Positions 18,242 through 26,298 of a stretch of 64,000 bases of DNA are shown here, piece by piece. The position numbers and the translations under genes are program-made. The notes under the pieces are model-generated. The model had not been told where the DNA came from. It searched no databases and saw only the letters and a list, made by a program, of their open reading frames with translations. Source of the stretch: Sandaracinaceae bacterium (lineage in GTDB: Bacteria; Myxococcota_A; Polyangia; Polyangiales; Sandaracinaceae); the NCBI GenBank assembly GCA_019637095.1, contig JAHBWG010000001.1, forward strand, positions 124,001 through 188,000, written 5' to 3'. Each line of letters starts with the position of its first letter. The first letter of the stretch is position 1.

Positions 18242-19420
18242 TCACGCCGCCTGCTCGCTGGGCTGCGGGCGGCCGAGGCGCCGGATCTTCGCGAGCGCGC
18301 TCTTCAGCGTCTCGGGCCAGCTCGCGCTGCGGTACGCGACGCCGTGCTCCTCGCAGATGCGCTTCACCTCGGGCGCGACCTGGCGCAGGCGCTGCGTCGG
18401 GAAGCGCGGGAAGAGGTGGTGCTCGATCTGCCGGTCGAGCGCGCCGCAGAGCACGCTGACGGGGAAGCTCACGTCGAAGTCGTTGCTCGCCTCCACCTGC
18501 ATCGCGTACCAGTGGCCGCGGCCCTTGGGGATCGTGCCCTCCGGGTAGCTCGCCGTCTCCTCGCCGACGTGGCCGCAGAAGATGGTCACCGCCGAGTAGA
18601 CGTCGCGCATCACGTCGGACAGCACGTTGCCGAGCAGCACCTTCGGGAAGAGCGGGCCCGCGAGCGCCGGCCAGAACACCCACTCGCGCAGGTAGTACGG
18701 GCCCCAGCCGCGCAGCGCGCGCCGCCACGCGTCGCGCACGCTCGCGGGGCTGCGGTCGCGCAGGAAGTCGAGCTCGTCCTCGCGGCCGTTGCCGACGTAC
18801 GCGTCGATGAGCCCCGCGAAGTGCGCGCCCATGTGGAAGGTGAAGAACGGCCAGATGACGAGGACCGACGTGGCGAGCTGCCCGCGGTGGTACCAGTGGT
18901 GCGGCGTCTCGTCGGTGAGGCGGACGTTGCCGAAGTGGATGTCCGGATCGCGCCCGGCGACGTTGGTGCCGCCGTGGTGGCGGGCGTTGTGGCCGCGGCG
19001 CCAGCTGTCCTCGTCGATCGGGATCTTCCAGCGGTAGCCCTTGGACTGGAAGGCCTCGGCGCCCTCGAGCCCGTCGAACGCGCCGTGCAGCACGGTGTGC
19101 CCGATCTCGGCCGCCTCGAGCTGCTTGTGGACGAACAGCGCGACGACGCCGGCGCCGTACGTCAGCGGGTCGAAGCCGACGACGATCAGGCTGCGACCGA
19201 GGACCTCGGCGACGCGCGACACGCGCTGGACGCGCGCGATGTAGCGGACGTCCTCTCCGCCGATCTCGGCCTGCACGCGGGCCTTCAGCGCGTCGATGGC
19301 CTCGCCGAAGCGCTCGAGGCGCGCGAGGTCCTCGTCGGTGGGGACGCTCTTCTCGTGGGACTTCGTGTCGGCGGCGGACCTGGCCGCCGCGGGGTGCGGC
19401 GCGAGCGCGGTGGTGGGCAT
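18242..19420 (-). CDS. Membrane fatty acid desaturase
   Basis: 392 residues from ATG 19420, chosen because a strong GGGAGGAG ribosome site lies 5-12 bases upstream; the frame opens 16 codons earlier. All three His boxes are present: H108-TVL-H112, H144-NAR-HH149, and QIEHH about residue 323 (the Q-x-x-HH box of front-end/acyl-lipid desaturases). Hydrophobic pairs around the boxes fit a two-hairpin diiron membrane enzyme. It introduces double bonds into acyl chains, probably adjusting membrane fluidity or making polyunsaturated lipids, for which myxobacteria are known. Regulated with the MerR gene downstream; see the promoter at 19463-19493. Confidence 0.92.
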   Translation of the reverse strand: MPTTALAPHPAAARSAADTKSHEKSVPTDEDLARLERFGEAIDALKARVQAEIGGEDVRYIARVQRVSRVAEVLGRSLIVVGFDPLTYGAGVVALFVHKQLEAAEIGHTVLHGAFDGLEGAEAFQSKGYRWKIPIDEDSWRRGHNARHHGGTNVAGRDPDIHFGNVRLTDETPHHWYHRGQLATSVLVIWPFFTFHMGAHFAGLIDAYVGNGREDELDFLRDRSPASVRDAWRRALRGWGPYYLREWVFWPALAGPLFPKVLLGNVLSDVMRDVYSAVTIFCGHVGEETASYPEGTIPKGRGHWYAMQVEASNDFDVSFPVSVLCGALDRQIEHHLFPRFPTQRLRQVAPEVKRICEEHGVAYRSASWPETLKSALAKIRRLGRPQPSEQAA

Positions 19421-19462
19421 GGGCTCCTCCCGGCGGGGCAACCGTCGCCCCGACTGATGCAC

Positions 19463-19493
19463 CACCATTTACCATGACACCATTTGCTGTCAA
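19463..19493 (-). promoter_or_regulatory. Desaturase promoter with direct repeats
   Basis: Reading on the minus strand: a consensus -35 TTGACA (19493-19488), a 16-base spacer and TAAATG (19471-19466) as -10. Two AAATGGTG direct repeats (19485-19478 and 19470-19463, 15 bp apart) lie across the spacer and -10, where a MerR-type regulator would bind. It is one of few AT-rich spots in the region. Confidence 0.6.
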
Positions 19494-19558
19494 GCCATTC
19501 GCTGACATGTTTGGCGAGACCTCGCTCGCGCCCCGTGGCGTCGCTACGATTCGCGCCG

Positions 19559-20581
19559 ATGGGCCGCGGTCTCACGCTCTTGCTCGCCTTCTGTGCCCTC
19601 GCCTCGGTCGCCGGCTGCGACGGTGACGCCACACCCGACGCCGCGGTCCCGATCGACGCGGCGCCCTCGACCGACGCGGCGCTCCCGGCCGACGCGGCGC
19701 CCCCGATCGACGCGGCGCGCCCCGACGCGGGCGCCGCGGTCGATCCGTCGGGGCCAGGCCCGCTCTCCACCATGGAGCGGACCGACACGGTCCGGCGCGC
19801 CGGCCGCAACACGCCGGTCGTCGCCTACGTGCCCGAGGGCGCGGGCGAGTGGCCGCTCGTCGTGTTCTTGCCGGGCTTCCAGCTCGAGTCGCGCCGCTAC
19901 GCGGCCCTCTGTGAGCGCGTCGCGAGCCACGGGTTCGTCGTCGTGCGGGCCGACCCGCCCGCCTCGCTCCTCACCGTCTCGCACGTCGCGATGCGCGACG
20001 ACGCCGTCGCGGTGATCGCGTGGGCGCGCGAGAGCCTCCCCGTGGGGGGATCCGTCGGCGTCATGGGACACAGCCTCGGCGGCAAGGTCGCCACGATGAC
20101 GGCGGGCGTCGTGGGCGAGGTGAGCGCGCTGCTCGGCATCGACCCCGTCAACGGCGGCAGCCCGATCACCGGCTACACGATGGACCTGCCGGACATCGTG
20201 CCCTCGGTCACCGAGACGCTCGGCCTCGCCGCCGGCTACCTCGGCGAGCTCACCAACGCGACCGGCGGCAGCCTCGGCATGGCCTGCGCGCCGATGGCGC
20301 AGAACTACCAGACGTTCTACGAGGGCTCGACGCGCGCGACGTGGGCGGCGGAGTGGACCTTCGAGGGCGCCGACCACATGGACTTCGTGCCCGACACCGC
20401 GGGCTGCGGCTTCACGTGCTCGGCCTGCACCGACGGCACCGCCGATCCGGCGGCGGTCGTCGCGTCGACGAGCACGATCGCGGTCGCGTTCTTCCGCCGC
20501 CACCTCGGCGGCGAGACCGCGCTCGAGCCCTACCTCACCGGCGCGTCGGTGCCCGCCGGCGTCCGCGTCCGCAGCCGCTGA
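19559..20581 (+). CDS. Lipoprotein alpha/beta hydrolase (chlorophyllase/dienelactone hydrolase-like)
   Basis: 340 residues from ATG 19559 (MGRGLTLLLAFCALASVAGC lipobox). A DAA/PDA-rich tether spans residues 25-60 (IDAAPSTDAALPADAAPPIDAA). The enzyme core begins WPLVVFLPGFQLESR (strand and oxyanion), has the nucleophile elbow VGVMGHSLGGK with Ser about residue 180, and the catalytic His in GADHMDF about residue 278. Extra Cys pairs (GCGFTCSAC) suggest disulfides and an extracytoplasmic location. The type resembles chlorophyllase-like and cutinase-like hydrolases acting on esters; the actual substrate is unknown. It diverges from the desaturase promoter, starting about 65 bp away. Confidence 0.88.
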   Translation: MGRGLTLLLAFCALASVAGCDGDATPDAAVPIDAAPSTDAALPADAAPPIDAARPDAGAAVDPSGPGPLSTMERTDTVRRAGRNTPVVAYVPEGAGEWPLVVFLPGFQLESRRYAALCERVASHGFVVVRADPPASLLTVSHVAMRDDAVAVIAWARESLPVGGSVGVMGHSLGGKVATMTAGVVGEVSALLGIDPVNGGSPITGYTMDLPDIVPSVTETLGLAAGYLGELTNATGGSLGMACAPMAQNYQTFYEGSTRATWAAEWTFEGADHMDFVPDTAGCGFTCSACTDGTADPAAVVASTSTIAVAFFRRHLGGETALEPYLTGASVPAGVRVRSR

Positions 20582-20728
20582 GGGAGCCGGCTCGTCTCGA
20601 TCGGTCGGCGCGCCGAGCCAGCTCCTCGTCGAGGCGGCGATCGAGGACCTCGTCGGGCGGCGCGAGGCCGGCGGCCTCCCTCACCACGAGCCCGAGGCCG
20701 CTCCGCGCGGGGTGCGACGAGATGCCGC

Positions 20729-21142
20729 TCAGCGCGGCGCGAGGTGGCGCTCGAAGAGCGCGCGGTACTTCGGCGGGATGGCGCGGCCGCGGTAGTCGTC
20801 CATCCCGATGCAAGCGACCACGACCCGACCCGTGCACGCGCGCGTCCCGTCCTCGCGCGTGATCGCGTAGTCGAAGGTCACGCTCTTGTCGCCGATCGCG
20901 GGGATCGTGAGCGTGACGGTGATCCACTCGCCGAAGCGCACGGGCCGCTCGAAGTCGGCCTCCGCGTGCACCGCAGGCCAGCCGACGCCGTCGCCGTCGA
21001 GGCACGCGCGGTACGGATAGCCCTGCTCGTCGAAGAAGTCCTCGAAGGCGGAGTGGAAGAAGTGGAAGAAGCGCGGGTAGTAGACGATGCGCGCGTGGTC
21101 CTCGTCGCCGAAGCGGACCTTGATGCGGGTCTCGAACGCCAT
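20729..21142 (-). CDS. 4HBT-type acyl-CoA thioesterase
   Basis: 137 residues, hot-dog fold of the YbgC/4-hydroxybenzoyl-CoA thioesterase type. RFGDEDHARIVYYPRFFHFFH at residues 10-30 holds the catalytic Asp (D15) in the D-x-D-x-x-x-V-Y-Y pattern; the long helix FHFFHSAFEDFFDEQ and the strands FERPVRFGEWITVTL and VTFDYAI complete the fold. It hydrolyses a CoA thioester in the cytoplasm. The 147 bp downstream of the stop contain no supported gene. Its 5' side faces the SSB gene (21307) across a segment with a dispersed repeat. Confidence 0.9.
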   Translation of the reverse strand: MAFETRIKVRFGDEDHARIVYYPRFFHFFHSAFEDFFDEQGYPYRACLDGDGVGWPAVHAEADFERPVRFGEWITVTLTIPAIGDKSVTFDYAITREDGTRACTGRVVVACIGMDDYRGRAIPPKYRALFERHLAPR

Positions 21143-21169
21143 GCGGGTGGCGGAGAATAGGCCGGGACC

Positions 21170-21253
21170 GCGGCGATCGCCGCGCCTCGTTTCGCCGTTT
21201 CGCCACTTCGCGCCGCCAAGTACGCGGAATCATTCGAGCCGATCTCCGGCACG
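21170..21253. repeat. Dispersed repeat, copy X
   Basis: An 84-bp intergenic segment that starts with the 14-bp perfect palindrome GCGGCGATCGCCGC and ends GATCTCCGGCACG. A diverged copy lies at 26195-26277 with the same start, the same end and matching blocks between (GCGCCTC, TTCGCCG, AAGT, ATCA, CGAGC). Both copies sit just upstream of a plus-strand gene. Confidence 0.6.
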
Positions 21254-21306
21254 CGCCGTGAAGAGGCCCCCTCGGACCCGTTTCACCCCACACCGAGGAG
21301 AGAGAC

Positions 21307-21666
21307 ATGCCGCACATCGGCCTCAACCGCGTGCTCCTGATCGGCGACGTCGCGTCGGAGCCCCGCTTCAAGCTCACCCCGGAGCGCAAGCTCCCGCGCC
21401 TCTGGTTCCGCGTGCGGACCGAGGAGGCGTACCGCGGCGCGGACGAGCAAGAGCGCACGCGCTCGAGCTACCACACCGTCGTCGTCTGGGGCGATCGGGC
21501 CCAGGCGCTGCGCGCGTTCCTGCGGCCCGGCCACACCGTCGCGATCGAGGGGCGCCTCTCGACGAGCGTGTACGAGCTCGCCGGCAAGAAGCGCTACGAG
21601 ACCGAGGTCGTCGCCACGAGCGTCGTCGTGCTCACGCCGCGCGACGCGCGCGAGCACGCCGCGTAG
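21307..21666 (+). CDS. ssb: Single-stranded DNA-binding protein (short paralogue)
   Basis: 119 residues from ATG 21307, behind a strong GAGGAGAGAG ribosome site. OB-fold pattern of bacterial SSB: NRVLLIGDVASEPRFKLTPERKLPRLWFRVRTEE, then YHTVVVWGDRAQALRAFLRPGHTVAIEGRLSTSVYE and a final strand VVATSVVVL. The flexible Gly/Pro linker and the acidic C-terminal tip (DDDIPF) that recruits partners in the main SSB are missing; the protein ends REHAA right after the OB fold. It is therefore likely an accessory SSB for stress, competence or a specialised role, not the main replicative one. Confidence 0.9.
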   Translation: MPHIGLNRVLLIGDVASEPRFKLTPERKLPRLWFRVRTEEAYRGADEQERTRSSYHTVVVWGDRAQALRAFLRPGHTVAIEGRLSTSVYELAGKKRYETEVVATSVVVLTPRDAREHAA

Positions 21667-21675
21667 GGGCGGCGC

Positions 21676-22158
21676 TCAACCGAAGCGGGACCCCAGCATC
21701 CGACAGAGCGCCTCGAGGTGGCGCTGGTCGACCGCGTCGAACGCGTCGGGCGCGTTCGAGTCCACGTCGAGCACCGCGAGCACGGAGCCGGCGGCGCCGT
21801 CGGCGCCGTCGGCGCGCAGCACCGGCACGACGATCTCCGAGCGCGTCGTGCTCGAGCACGCGATGTGCCCCTCGAAGCGCTCGACGTCGGGCACGAGCTG
21901 CGTCGCGCGCGTGCGCGCCGCCGCGCCGCAGACCCCGCGGGAGAACGGGATGCGCAGGCACCCGTGCGTGCCCTGGTAGGGGCCGATCACGAGCTGCTCA
22001 CCAGGGATCGCGCGGTAGAAGCCCGTCCAGTCGTAGTGGTCGAACGCGTGGTGCAGCTCGCAGGCGACCGTCGCCATCGCCGCGACCCAGTCGTCCTCGC
22101 CCTCGAGCAGCGCGTCGATCGCGCGCCGCGTCGCCTCGTACGTCGCGTCCTTGTCCAC
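21676..22158 (-). CDS. msrC: Free methionine-(R)-sulfoxide reductase (GAF domain)
   Basis: 160 residues, a single GAF domain. The three redox Cys are at 67, 77 and 101 (GCLRIPFSRGVCG and HIACSSTTRSEIVVPV), with spacing 10 and 24, the same as in the E. coli fRMsr (Cys84, 94, 118). It reduces free Met-R-sulfoxide in the cytoplasm using thioredoxin. Start ATG 22158 is 3 bp after the stop of the thioesterase upstream, so the two are co-transcribed. Confidence 0.93.
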   Translation of the reverse strand: MDKDATYEATRRAIDALLEGEDDWVAAMATVACELHHAFDHYDWTGFYRAIPGEQLVIGPYQGTHGCLRIPFSRGVCGAAARTRATQLVPDVERFEGHIACSSTTRSEIVVPVLRADGADGAAGSVLAVLDVDSNAPDAFDAVDQRHLEALCRMLGSRFG

Positions 22159-22161
22159 GCC

Positions 22162-22953
22162 TCAGCCTCCCGTCGAGAACAGCGCGTACTGCCGGCTCAG
22201 CGCGACGAGCCGGCCGCTCGCGTCCCAGAGCTCGCCGTCCTCCTCGAGCCGCCCACCGATCAAGAAGCGAGTGGAGAACCACGCGCGCACGAAGCCCGGC
22301 GAGGGCCGCCGCCGCACGTGCACGGTGAGCTCGATCGTCGGCACCCACACGCGCGCGTCCACCCCGTTGAGCGCGGGCGGCGGGAACGCGTCCGCGAACA
22401 GCAGGAGCACGTGCGGGTCGGGCTCGCGCCCGTCCGCGAGCCGGATCCAACCGCCGAGCGCCATCGGGCCGCGCTCGCCGTCGAGGAAGGGGACCGTCCC
22501 GGGCGCGAAGCGCAGATCCACCCGGTCGCCGAACGTCGAGCCGGGCGGCGCGCCGATCCGCGGCGCGATCGCCTCGGGCGGGGGCATCGGCGGTGGCGCG
22601 CCGGTCTCGAGCGTCGGCCCGTCGAGCGCGTCGAGCGCGCCGTACGTCGCGGTGACGCGGAGACGTTCCTTGCCTTGCTGCAGCACCTTGGCGACCCCGG
22701 CCGACTGCGTGCGCCCGATCTTGATCAGCTCGCACTCCACGCGCGCGGGCCCGACGAGGGCCGGGCGCGCGTAGCGCGTCGTCACCGTCAGCGGGTCGGG
22801 GTGCGGCAGCACCGCCGCGAGCGCGCGCGCGCCGAGGTACGACAGGTAGCCGCCGTTCGGGATGCCCGAGATGCCCCAGCCGCCGCTCACGTCCACGTCG
22901 AACGCGAGCTCACCGGCGGGGCGTAGGATCACGGCGTCGTCGAGCTCGCTCAT
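22162..22953 (-). CDS. Acyl-CoA thioesterase, double hot-dog (TesB/ACOT-like)
   Basis: 263 residues from ATG 22953. Two hot-dog domains: N-terminal WGISGIPNGGYLSYLGARAL (the central-helix N-G-G-Y motif), TVTTRYARPALVGPARVECEL; C-terminal VWVPTIELTVHVRRRPSPGFVRAWFSTRF and LWDASGRLVALSRQYAL, which is the end typical of the TesB-like branch. Cytoplasmic thioesterase with no narrower substrate prediction. It starts 5 bp after the stop of the MopE-like lipoprotein and is followed by msrC, so the three genes form a minus-strand run. The open frame upstream of 22953 is antisense to the lipoprotein gene. Confidence 0.88.
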   Translation of the reverse strand: MSELDDAVILRPAGELAFDVDVSGGWGISGIPNGGYLSYLGARALAAVLPHPDPLTVTTRYARPALVGPARVECELIKIGRTQSAGVAKVLQQGKERLRVTATYGALDALDGPTLETGAPPPMPPPEAIAPRIGAPPGSTFGDRVDLRFAPGTVPFLDGERGPMALGGWIRLADGREPDPHVLLLFADAFPPPALNGVDARVWVPTIELTVHVRRRPSPGFVRAWFSTRFLIGGRLEEDGELWDASGRLVALSRQYALFSTGG

Positions 22954-22958
22954 TGCGC

Positions 22959-24401
22959 TCAGTACGTGGGGTCTTCGAGGGTGAGGTGGTAGCCGGTGGT
23001 GAGCCCGGGCCGGTGGAGCTGGCGGACGTCGCAGCCGATCGTCTCGCCGCTCGACGGGTCGACCGCGACGGTGACGTCGGCGACGCGCCACATCGCGCCG
23101 ATCGAGCGGTTCCCGCTCGGGCCACGGAACAGCCGCACCTCGTCGGGCGCGCGACCGAACGTGGCGACGCGTCGTCCTCCGCAATACACGTTGACGACCG
23201 GTCGCGTGAGCCCGCCGGTGAAGCTCTGCACCATGATGCGGAACGTCTCGCCGTCGCGCGGGTTGTCGACGTTGACGTTCTCGGGCACCCCGATGCCCTC
23301 GGAGAGGTTGTTGTCGATGTCGAGCCGCGGGTTCGCGCACTCGCCGAGCGCGCGCCACGCGTCGCCGAGCGGGCCGTTCTCGCAGCGCTCGAGCGGCGTC
23401 GGCGGGTAGCCCCAGTCGGCGCGTCCGACCGGCGCGCCGGTGACCGGGTGGCTCGGCATGCGGAGCGTCGCCTCGCAGTTGTGCCAGCCGCACGAGGCCT
23501 CGGGCAGCGGCTGGTGTGCGGTCGCGCGTGCGCTCGGGTACCAGTCGGTCGTGTCGTCCGGGCGGTGCAGGAAGAGATCGAGGTCCTCCGTCTCGGACTC
23601 CGGGTAGCACATCTCGACGCGCAGCCCGGGGCCCTCCACGTGCACGAGCCACGAGCACGCGAGCCGCTCGCCGCCGGGCACGAGCACGCGCAGCGTCACG
23701 CGGTAGTCCCCGCTCAGCCGCGGCGTGAGCACCGCCACCTCCTCGCGCGCCCCGCTGAGCTCGAAGCTCGTGAGGTTGGGCGCGAGGTCGTCGCACGGGC
23801 CGCCTTCGACGACCCACCGGAACCCGTCGGCGGGCCCGGCGTAGAAGTCGCGCGCGGCGAGCGGGTACGGCCGGAACGGCTGTCCGTCGGGCACGCGCGG
23901 GTCGCCCGGGCTCGGGCAGTCGATCGGGCAGATGCGGGCGTCGCTGCACCCGTCGCAGAGATCGTCGCGGCCGGTGCACGCGTCGGCGCTCGGCAGGATG
24001 CCGCCCGCGCACGGGCCCCACGTCCCGCTCCCGAGGCACACCTGCGAGCCGTCTTGACACGCACCGACGCCGCGGCGCGCGGGCGGGCCGCCGAAGCACG
24101 CCTGCACCGCGCCCGGCTCGCACGGGCAGCCCTCGTCGACGAGCCCGTCGCAGTCGTCGTCGCCGCCGTCGCCGCACGCCTCGACGGGCAGGCAGCCGTC
24201 GCCGAGCGGGACACAGCCACCGTCGAAGGCGGCGTCGAGCCCCGCGTCCGCGCCGGCGTCCGGGAGCGCCGCGTCGGCGCCGGCGTCCGGCCCCGCGACC
24301 GCGCCGTCACGGCCGCGCGGCGACTCGTCGAGCGCGGCGTTCGTCCGCGCGCCGCAGGCGGCGACCCCGAGGGCCATGGCGATGGCGATCCAGCGGCGCA
24401 C
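22959..24401 (-). CDS. MopE-like lipoprotein with DAG-type tether
   Basis: 480 residues; signal MRRWIAIAMALGVAAC ends at a lipobox. A tether of GPDAGADAALPDAGADAG units is followed by one MopE-type loop (ACGDGGDDDCDGLVDEGC) and a Cys-rich block common in myxobacterial surface proteins. The C-terminal 300 residues form a beta domain with NLTSFELSG, SGDYRVTLRVLV, ETEDLDLFLHRPDD and DIDNNLSEGIGVPENVNVDNP; the DLDLFL and 'PENVNVDNP' segments recur in myxobacterial secreted proteins that bind metals, but I know no characterised member. Divergent from the zinc-ribbon gene at 24541 with a 139-bp gap. Confidence 0.8.
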   Translation of the reverse strand: MRRWIAIAMALGVAACGARTNAALDESPRGRDGAVAGPDAGADAALPDAGADAGLDAAFDGGCVPLGDGCLPVEACGDGGDDDCDGLVDEGCPCEPGAVQACFGGPPARRGVGACQDGSQVCLGSGTWGPCAGGILPSADACTGRDDLCDGCSDARICPIDCPSPGDPRVPDGQPFRPYPLAARDFYAGPADGFRWVVEGGPCDDLAPNLTSFELSGAREEVAVLTPRLSGDYRVTLRVLVPGGERLACSWLVHVEGPGLRVEMCYPESETEDLDLFLHRPDDTTDWYPSARATAHQPLPEASCGWHNCEATLRMPSHPVTGAPVGRADWGYPPTPLERCENGPLGDAWRALGECANPRLDIDNNLSEGIGVPENVNVDNPRDGETFRIMVQSFTGGLTRPVVNVYCGGRRVATFGRAPDEVRLFRGPSGNRSIGAMWRVADVTVAVDPSSGETIGCDVRQLHRPGLTTGYHLTLEDPTY

Positions 24402-24512
24402 GAGGCGCGCAGCCTAGCCGCCGCCGGAGGACCGCGCAGCACGGATCCCGGTCGGAAGGCCACTGGCACAACCGTGCACACCAAGGCACGCTTGCGGCAC
24501 CCCGACACGCGG

Positions 24513-24527
24513 TGGCACTCTCGTTGC
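24513..24527 (+). promoter_or_regulatory. Exact sigma-54 (-24/-12) promoter consensus
   Basis: TGGCAC, five bases, TTGC: all ten conserved positions of the RpoN promoter match, with the GG and GC at the required spacing. It ends 13 bp before ATG 24541. The predicted transcription start (about 24539) leaves a near-leaderless mRNA although a GAGGAG site is also present at 24529-24534, so the two signals are not fully compatible. Confidence 0.45.
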
Positions 24528-24540
24528 TGAGGAGAGGGTC

Positions 24541-24912
24541 ATGTCCAAGCTCAACGCCTGCTCCAGTTGTTCGTCGTTCCTCCCCATGGGCGCCTCCGCG
24601 TGCCCGGCCTGCGGCGCTCGGGTCCCCGCGACGCTCGGCCTCAAGGTGCTGCGCGGCCTCGCCGCGACCGGCGCGGGCTCGCTGCTCGCGATGACGCTCT
24701 CGGCCTGCTACGGCGCGCCGATCGGCCCGGAGTACAACCCCTGGTGCAGCGACTCGTCGAGCGACCTCGACGGGGACGGCTACTGCGGCGTGTACGACTG
24801 CAACGAGAGCGACGCGAGCGTGAACGCCGGCGCGAGCGACCCCGTGGGCGACGGCATCGATCAGAACTGCGACGGCGTCGACGGCGTCCTCGAGGCCGAC
24901 GGAGGGATGTGA
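24541..24912 (+). CDS. Zinc-ribbon / lipobox / MopE-loop small protein
   Basis: 123 residues behind a strong GAGGAG site. Three parts: a double CX2C zinc ribbon (C7, C10, C21, C24; ten residues between the pairs); a hydrophobic stretch LAATGAGSLLAMTLSAC ending in a lipobox-like LSAC (C56); and a MopE-type Ca/metal motif LDGDGYCGVYDCNESDASVN ... DQNCDGVDG. If the lipobox is used, the ribbon would be cut off with the signal; if not, the ribbon is cytoplasmic and the MopE part periplasmic. The protein ends ATGTGA, where the GTG is the start of the radical SAM gene. It could be the substrate or the sensor of that enzyme. A protein with the same layout is at 40942. Confidence 0.75.
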   Translation: MSKLNACSSCSSFLPMGASACPACGARVPATLGLKVLRGLAATGAGSLLAMTLSACYGAPIGPEYNPWCSDSSSDLDGDGYCGVYDCNESDASVNAGASDPVGDGIDQNCDGVDGVLEADGGM

Positions 24913-26183
24913 GCCAGAGCGCGCGACGGCGGCGGCTCGACGTGCTCGACACGTCGAGCTTCCACCCGCGCTACGTCGTCTGGGAGCTCACGCTCGCCTG
25001 CGATCACGCGTGCACGCACTGCGGCTCGCGGGCGGGCGTGGCCCGCGACACGGAGCTGACCACGGCGCAAGCGCTCGCGGTCGTCGACGAGCTCGCGGCG
25101 ATGGGCGCGGGCGAGGTCGTGCTCATCGGAGGCGAGGCGTACCTGCACGAGGGCTTCCTCGACATCGTGCGCGCGCTCGCGGCGCGCTCGATCACGCCCG
25201 TGATGACGACGGGCGGCCGCGCGCTCGACGCCGCGCTCGCGCGCGCGATGCGCGAGGCCGGCCTCGAGCGCGTCTCGGTGAGCATCGACGGACTCGAGGC
25301 GACACACGACCTCATGCGCGCCCGGCGCGGCTCGTTCGCGGACGGCATGCGCGCGCTCGCCGCGTGCCGCGAGGCCGGCCTCGGCGTCTCGGCGAACACC
25401 AACCTCAACCGGCTCAACGCGCCGGACCTCGAGGCGCTCTACGAGACCCTGCGGGACGCCGGCGTGCGCTCCTGGCAGGTGCAGCTCACCGCGCCGCTCG
25501 GCCGCGCGGCGGACCGCCCGGACCTCTTGCTCCAGCCCTACGATCTGCTCGCGCTCCTGCCGAGGATCGCCGCGCTCAAGACGAGAGGATTGCAAGAAGG
25601 CTTGCTCCTCATGCCGGGCAACAACCTCGGCTACTTCGGTCCGGAGGAGGGCCTCTTGCGCTCGCAGCGCCCCGAGGACGGCGATCACTTCGGCGGCTGC
25701 CAGGCGGGCCGCTACGTGATGGGCATCGAGTCGGACGGCGCGGTCAAAGGCTGCCCTTCCCTCCAGACCGCCTCGTACGTCGGAGGTCACGCCACTCGCG
25801 CGAGCCTGCGCTCGATCTGGGAGGACGCGCCCGAGCTCGCGTTCACGCGCGCGCGCACGCGCGCCGACCTGTCCGGCTTCTGCGCCGAGTGCCCTTACGC
25901 CGACACCTGCCTCGGCGGCTGCTCGTTCACCGCGCACTCGTTCTTCGGCCGGCCTGGCAACGACCCTTACTGCCACTTCCGCGCGCTCCACCACGCGCGG
26001 CGCGGGCTGCGCGAACGCCTCGTCGCGACCGACCCGGCGAGCGGCCGCCCGTTCGATCACGGCCTGTTCGAGCTCGTCGTCGAGCCGCTCGACGCGCCGG
26101 AGCCCGCCGCCCCCGCGCGCGAGGCGCTCGTGAAGATCGGCCGTCGCCCCCGACGCGCCGAGCGCCGACGAGAGCACGCCTGA
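24909..26183 (+). CDS. Radical SAM/SPASM-domain enzyme
   Basis: 424 residues from GTG 24909. The first 4Fe-4S site is C31-xxx-C35-xx-C38 (ACDHACTHCGSRAG), preceded by FHPRYVVWELTLAC as in the SPASM/PqqE/anSME group. TIM-barrel motifs follow: EVVLIGGEAYLHEGF (the G-G-E motif), RVSVSIDGLEATHD. The C-terminal SPASM part has C264, C282 and the exact CX2CX5CX3C pattern at C325, C328, C334, C338 plus C355, enough for two auxiliary clusters. Such enzymes modify peptides or proteins (RiPPs, sulfatases) or cofactors. The only partner here is the preceding Cys-rich small protein, which it overlaps by 4 bp. No protease, exporter or RiPP-recognition protein is adjacent, so a protein-modification role is a hypothesis. 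Confidence 0.92.
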   Translation: MSQSARRRRLDVLDTSSFHPRYVVWELTLACDHACTHCGSRAGVARDTELTTAQALAVVDELAAMGAGEVVLIGGEAYLHEGFLDIVRALAARSITPVMTTGGRALDAALARAMREAGLERVSVSIDGLEATHDLMRARRGSFADGMRALAACREAGLGVSANTNLNRLNAPDLEALYETLRDAGVRSWQVQLTAPLGRAADRPDLLLQPYDLLALLPRIAALKTRGLQEGLLLMPGNNLGYFGPEEGLLRSQRPEDGDHFGGCQAGRYVMGIESDGAVKGCPSLQTASYVGGHATRASLRSIWEDAPELAFTRARTRADLSGFCAECPYADTCLGGCSFTAHSFFGRPGNDPYCHFRALHHARRGLRERLVATDPASGRPFDHGLFELVVEPLDAPEPAAPAREALVKIGRRPRRAERRREHA

Positions 26184-26194
26184 CCACCGAAATG

Positions 26195-26277
26195 GCGGCG
26201 ATCGCCGCGCCTCCGTCGCCGCGTTCGCCGCTCTGCATCCGTAAGTGCACGAGATCACACGAGCGGATCTCCGGCAT
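26195..26277. repeat. Dispersed repeat, copy Y
   Basis: A diverged copy of the segment at 21170-21253: starts with the same 14-bp palindrome GCGGCGATCGCCGC, ends GATCTCCGGCATG. It fills most of the gap between the radical SAM gene and the Rpn-type nuclease gene. Confidence 0.6.
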
Positions 26278-26298
26278 GGTCCGTGGTGGATCACGCGC

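Noticed and set aside
20582-20728. Minus-strand frame reading VVREAAGLAPPDEVLDRRLDEELARR downstream of the thioesterase
   Set aside because: It looks like a small coiled antitoxin tail but has no ribosome site or family signature, lies after the thioesterase stop and runs on into antisense of the hydrolase gene.
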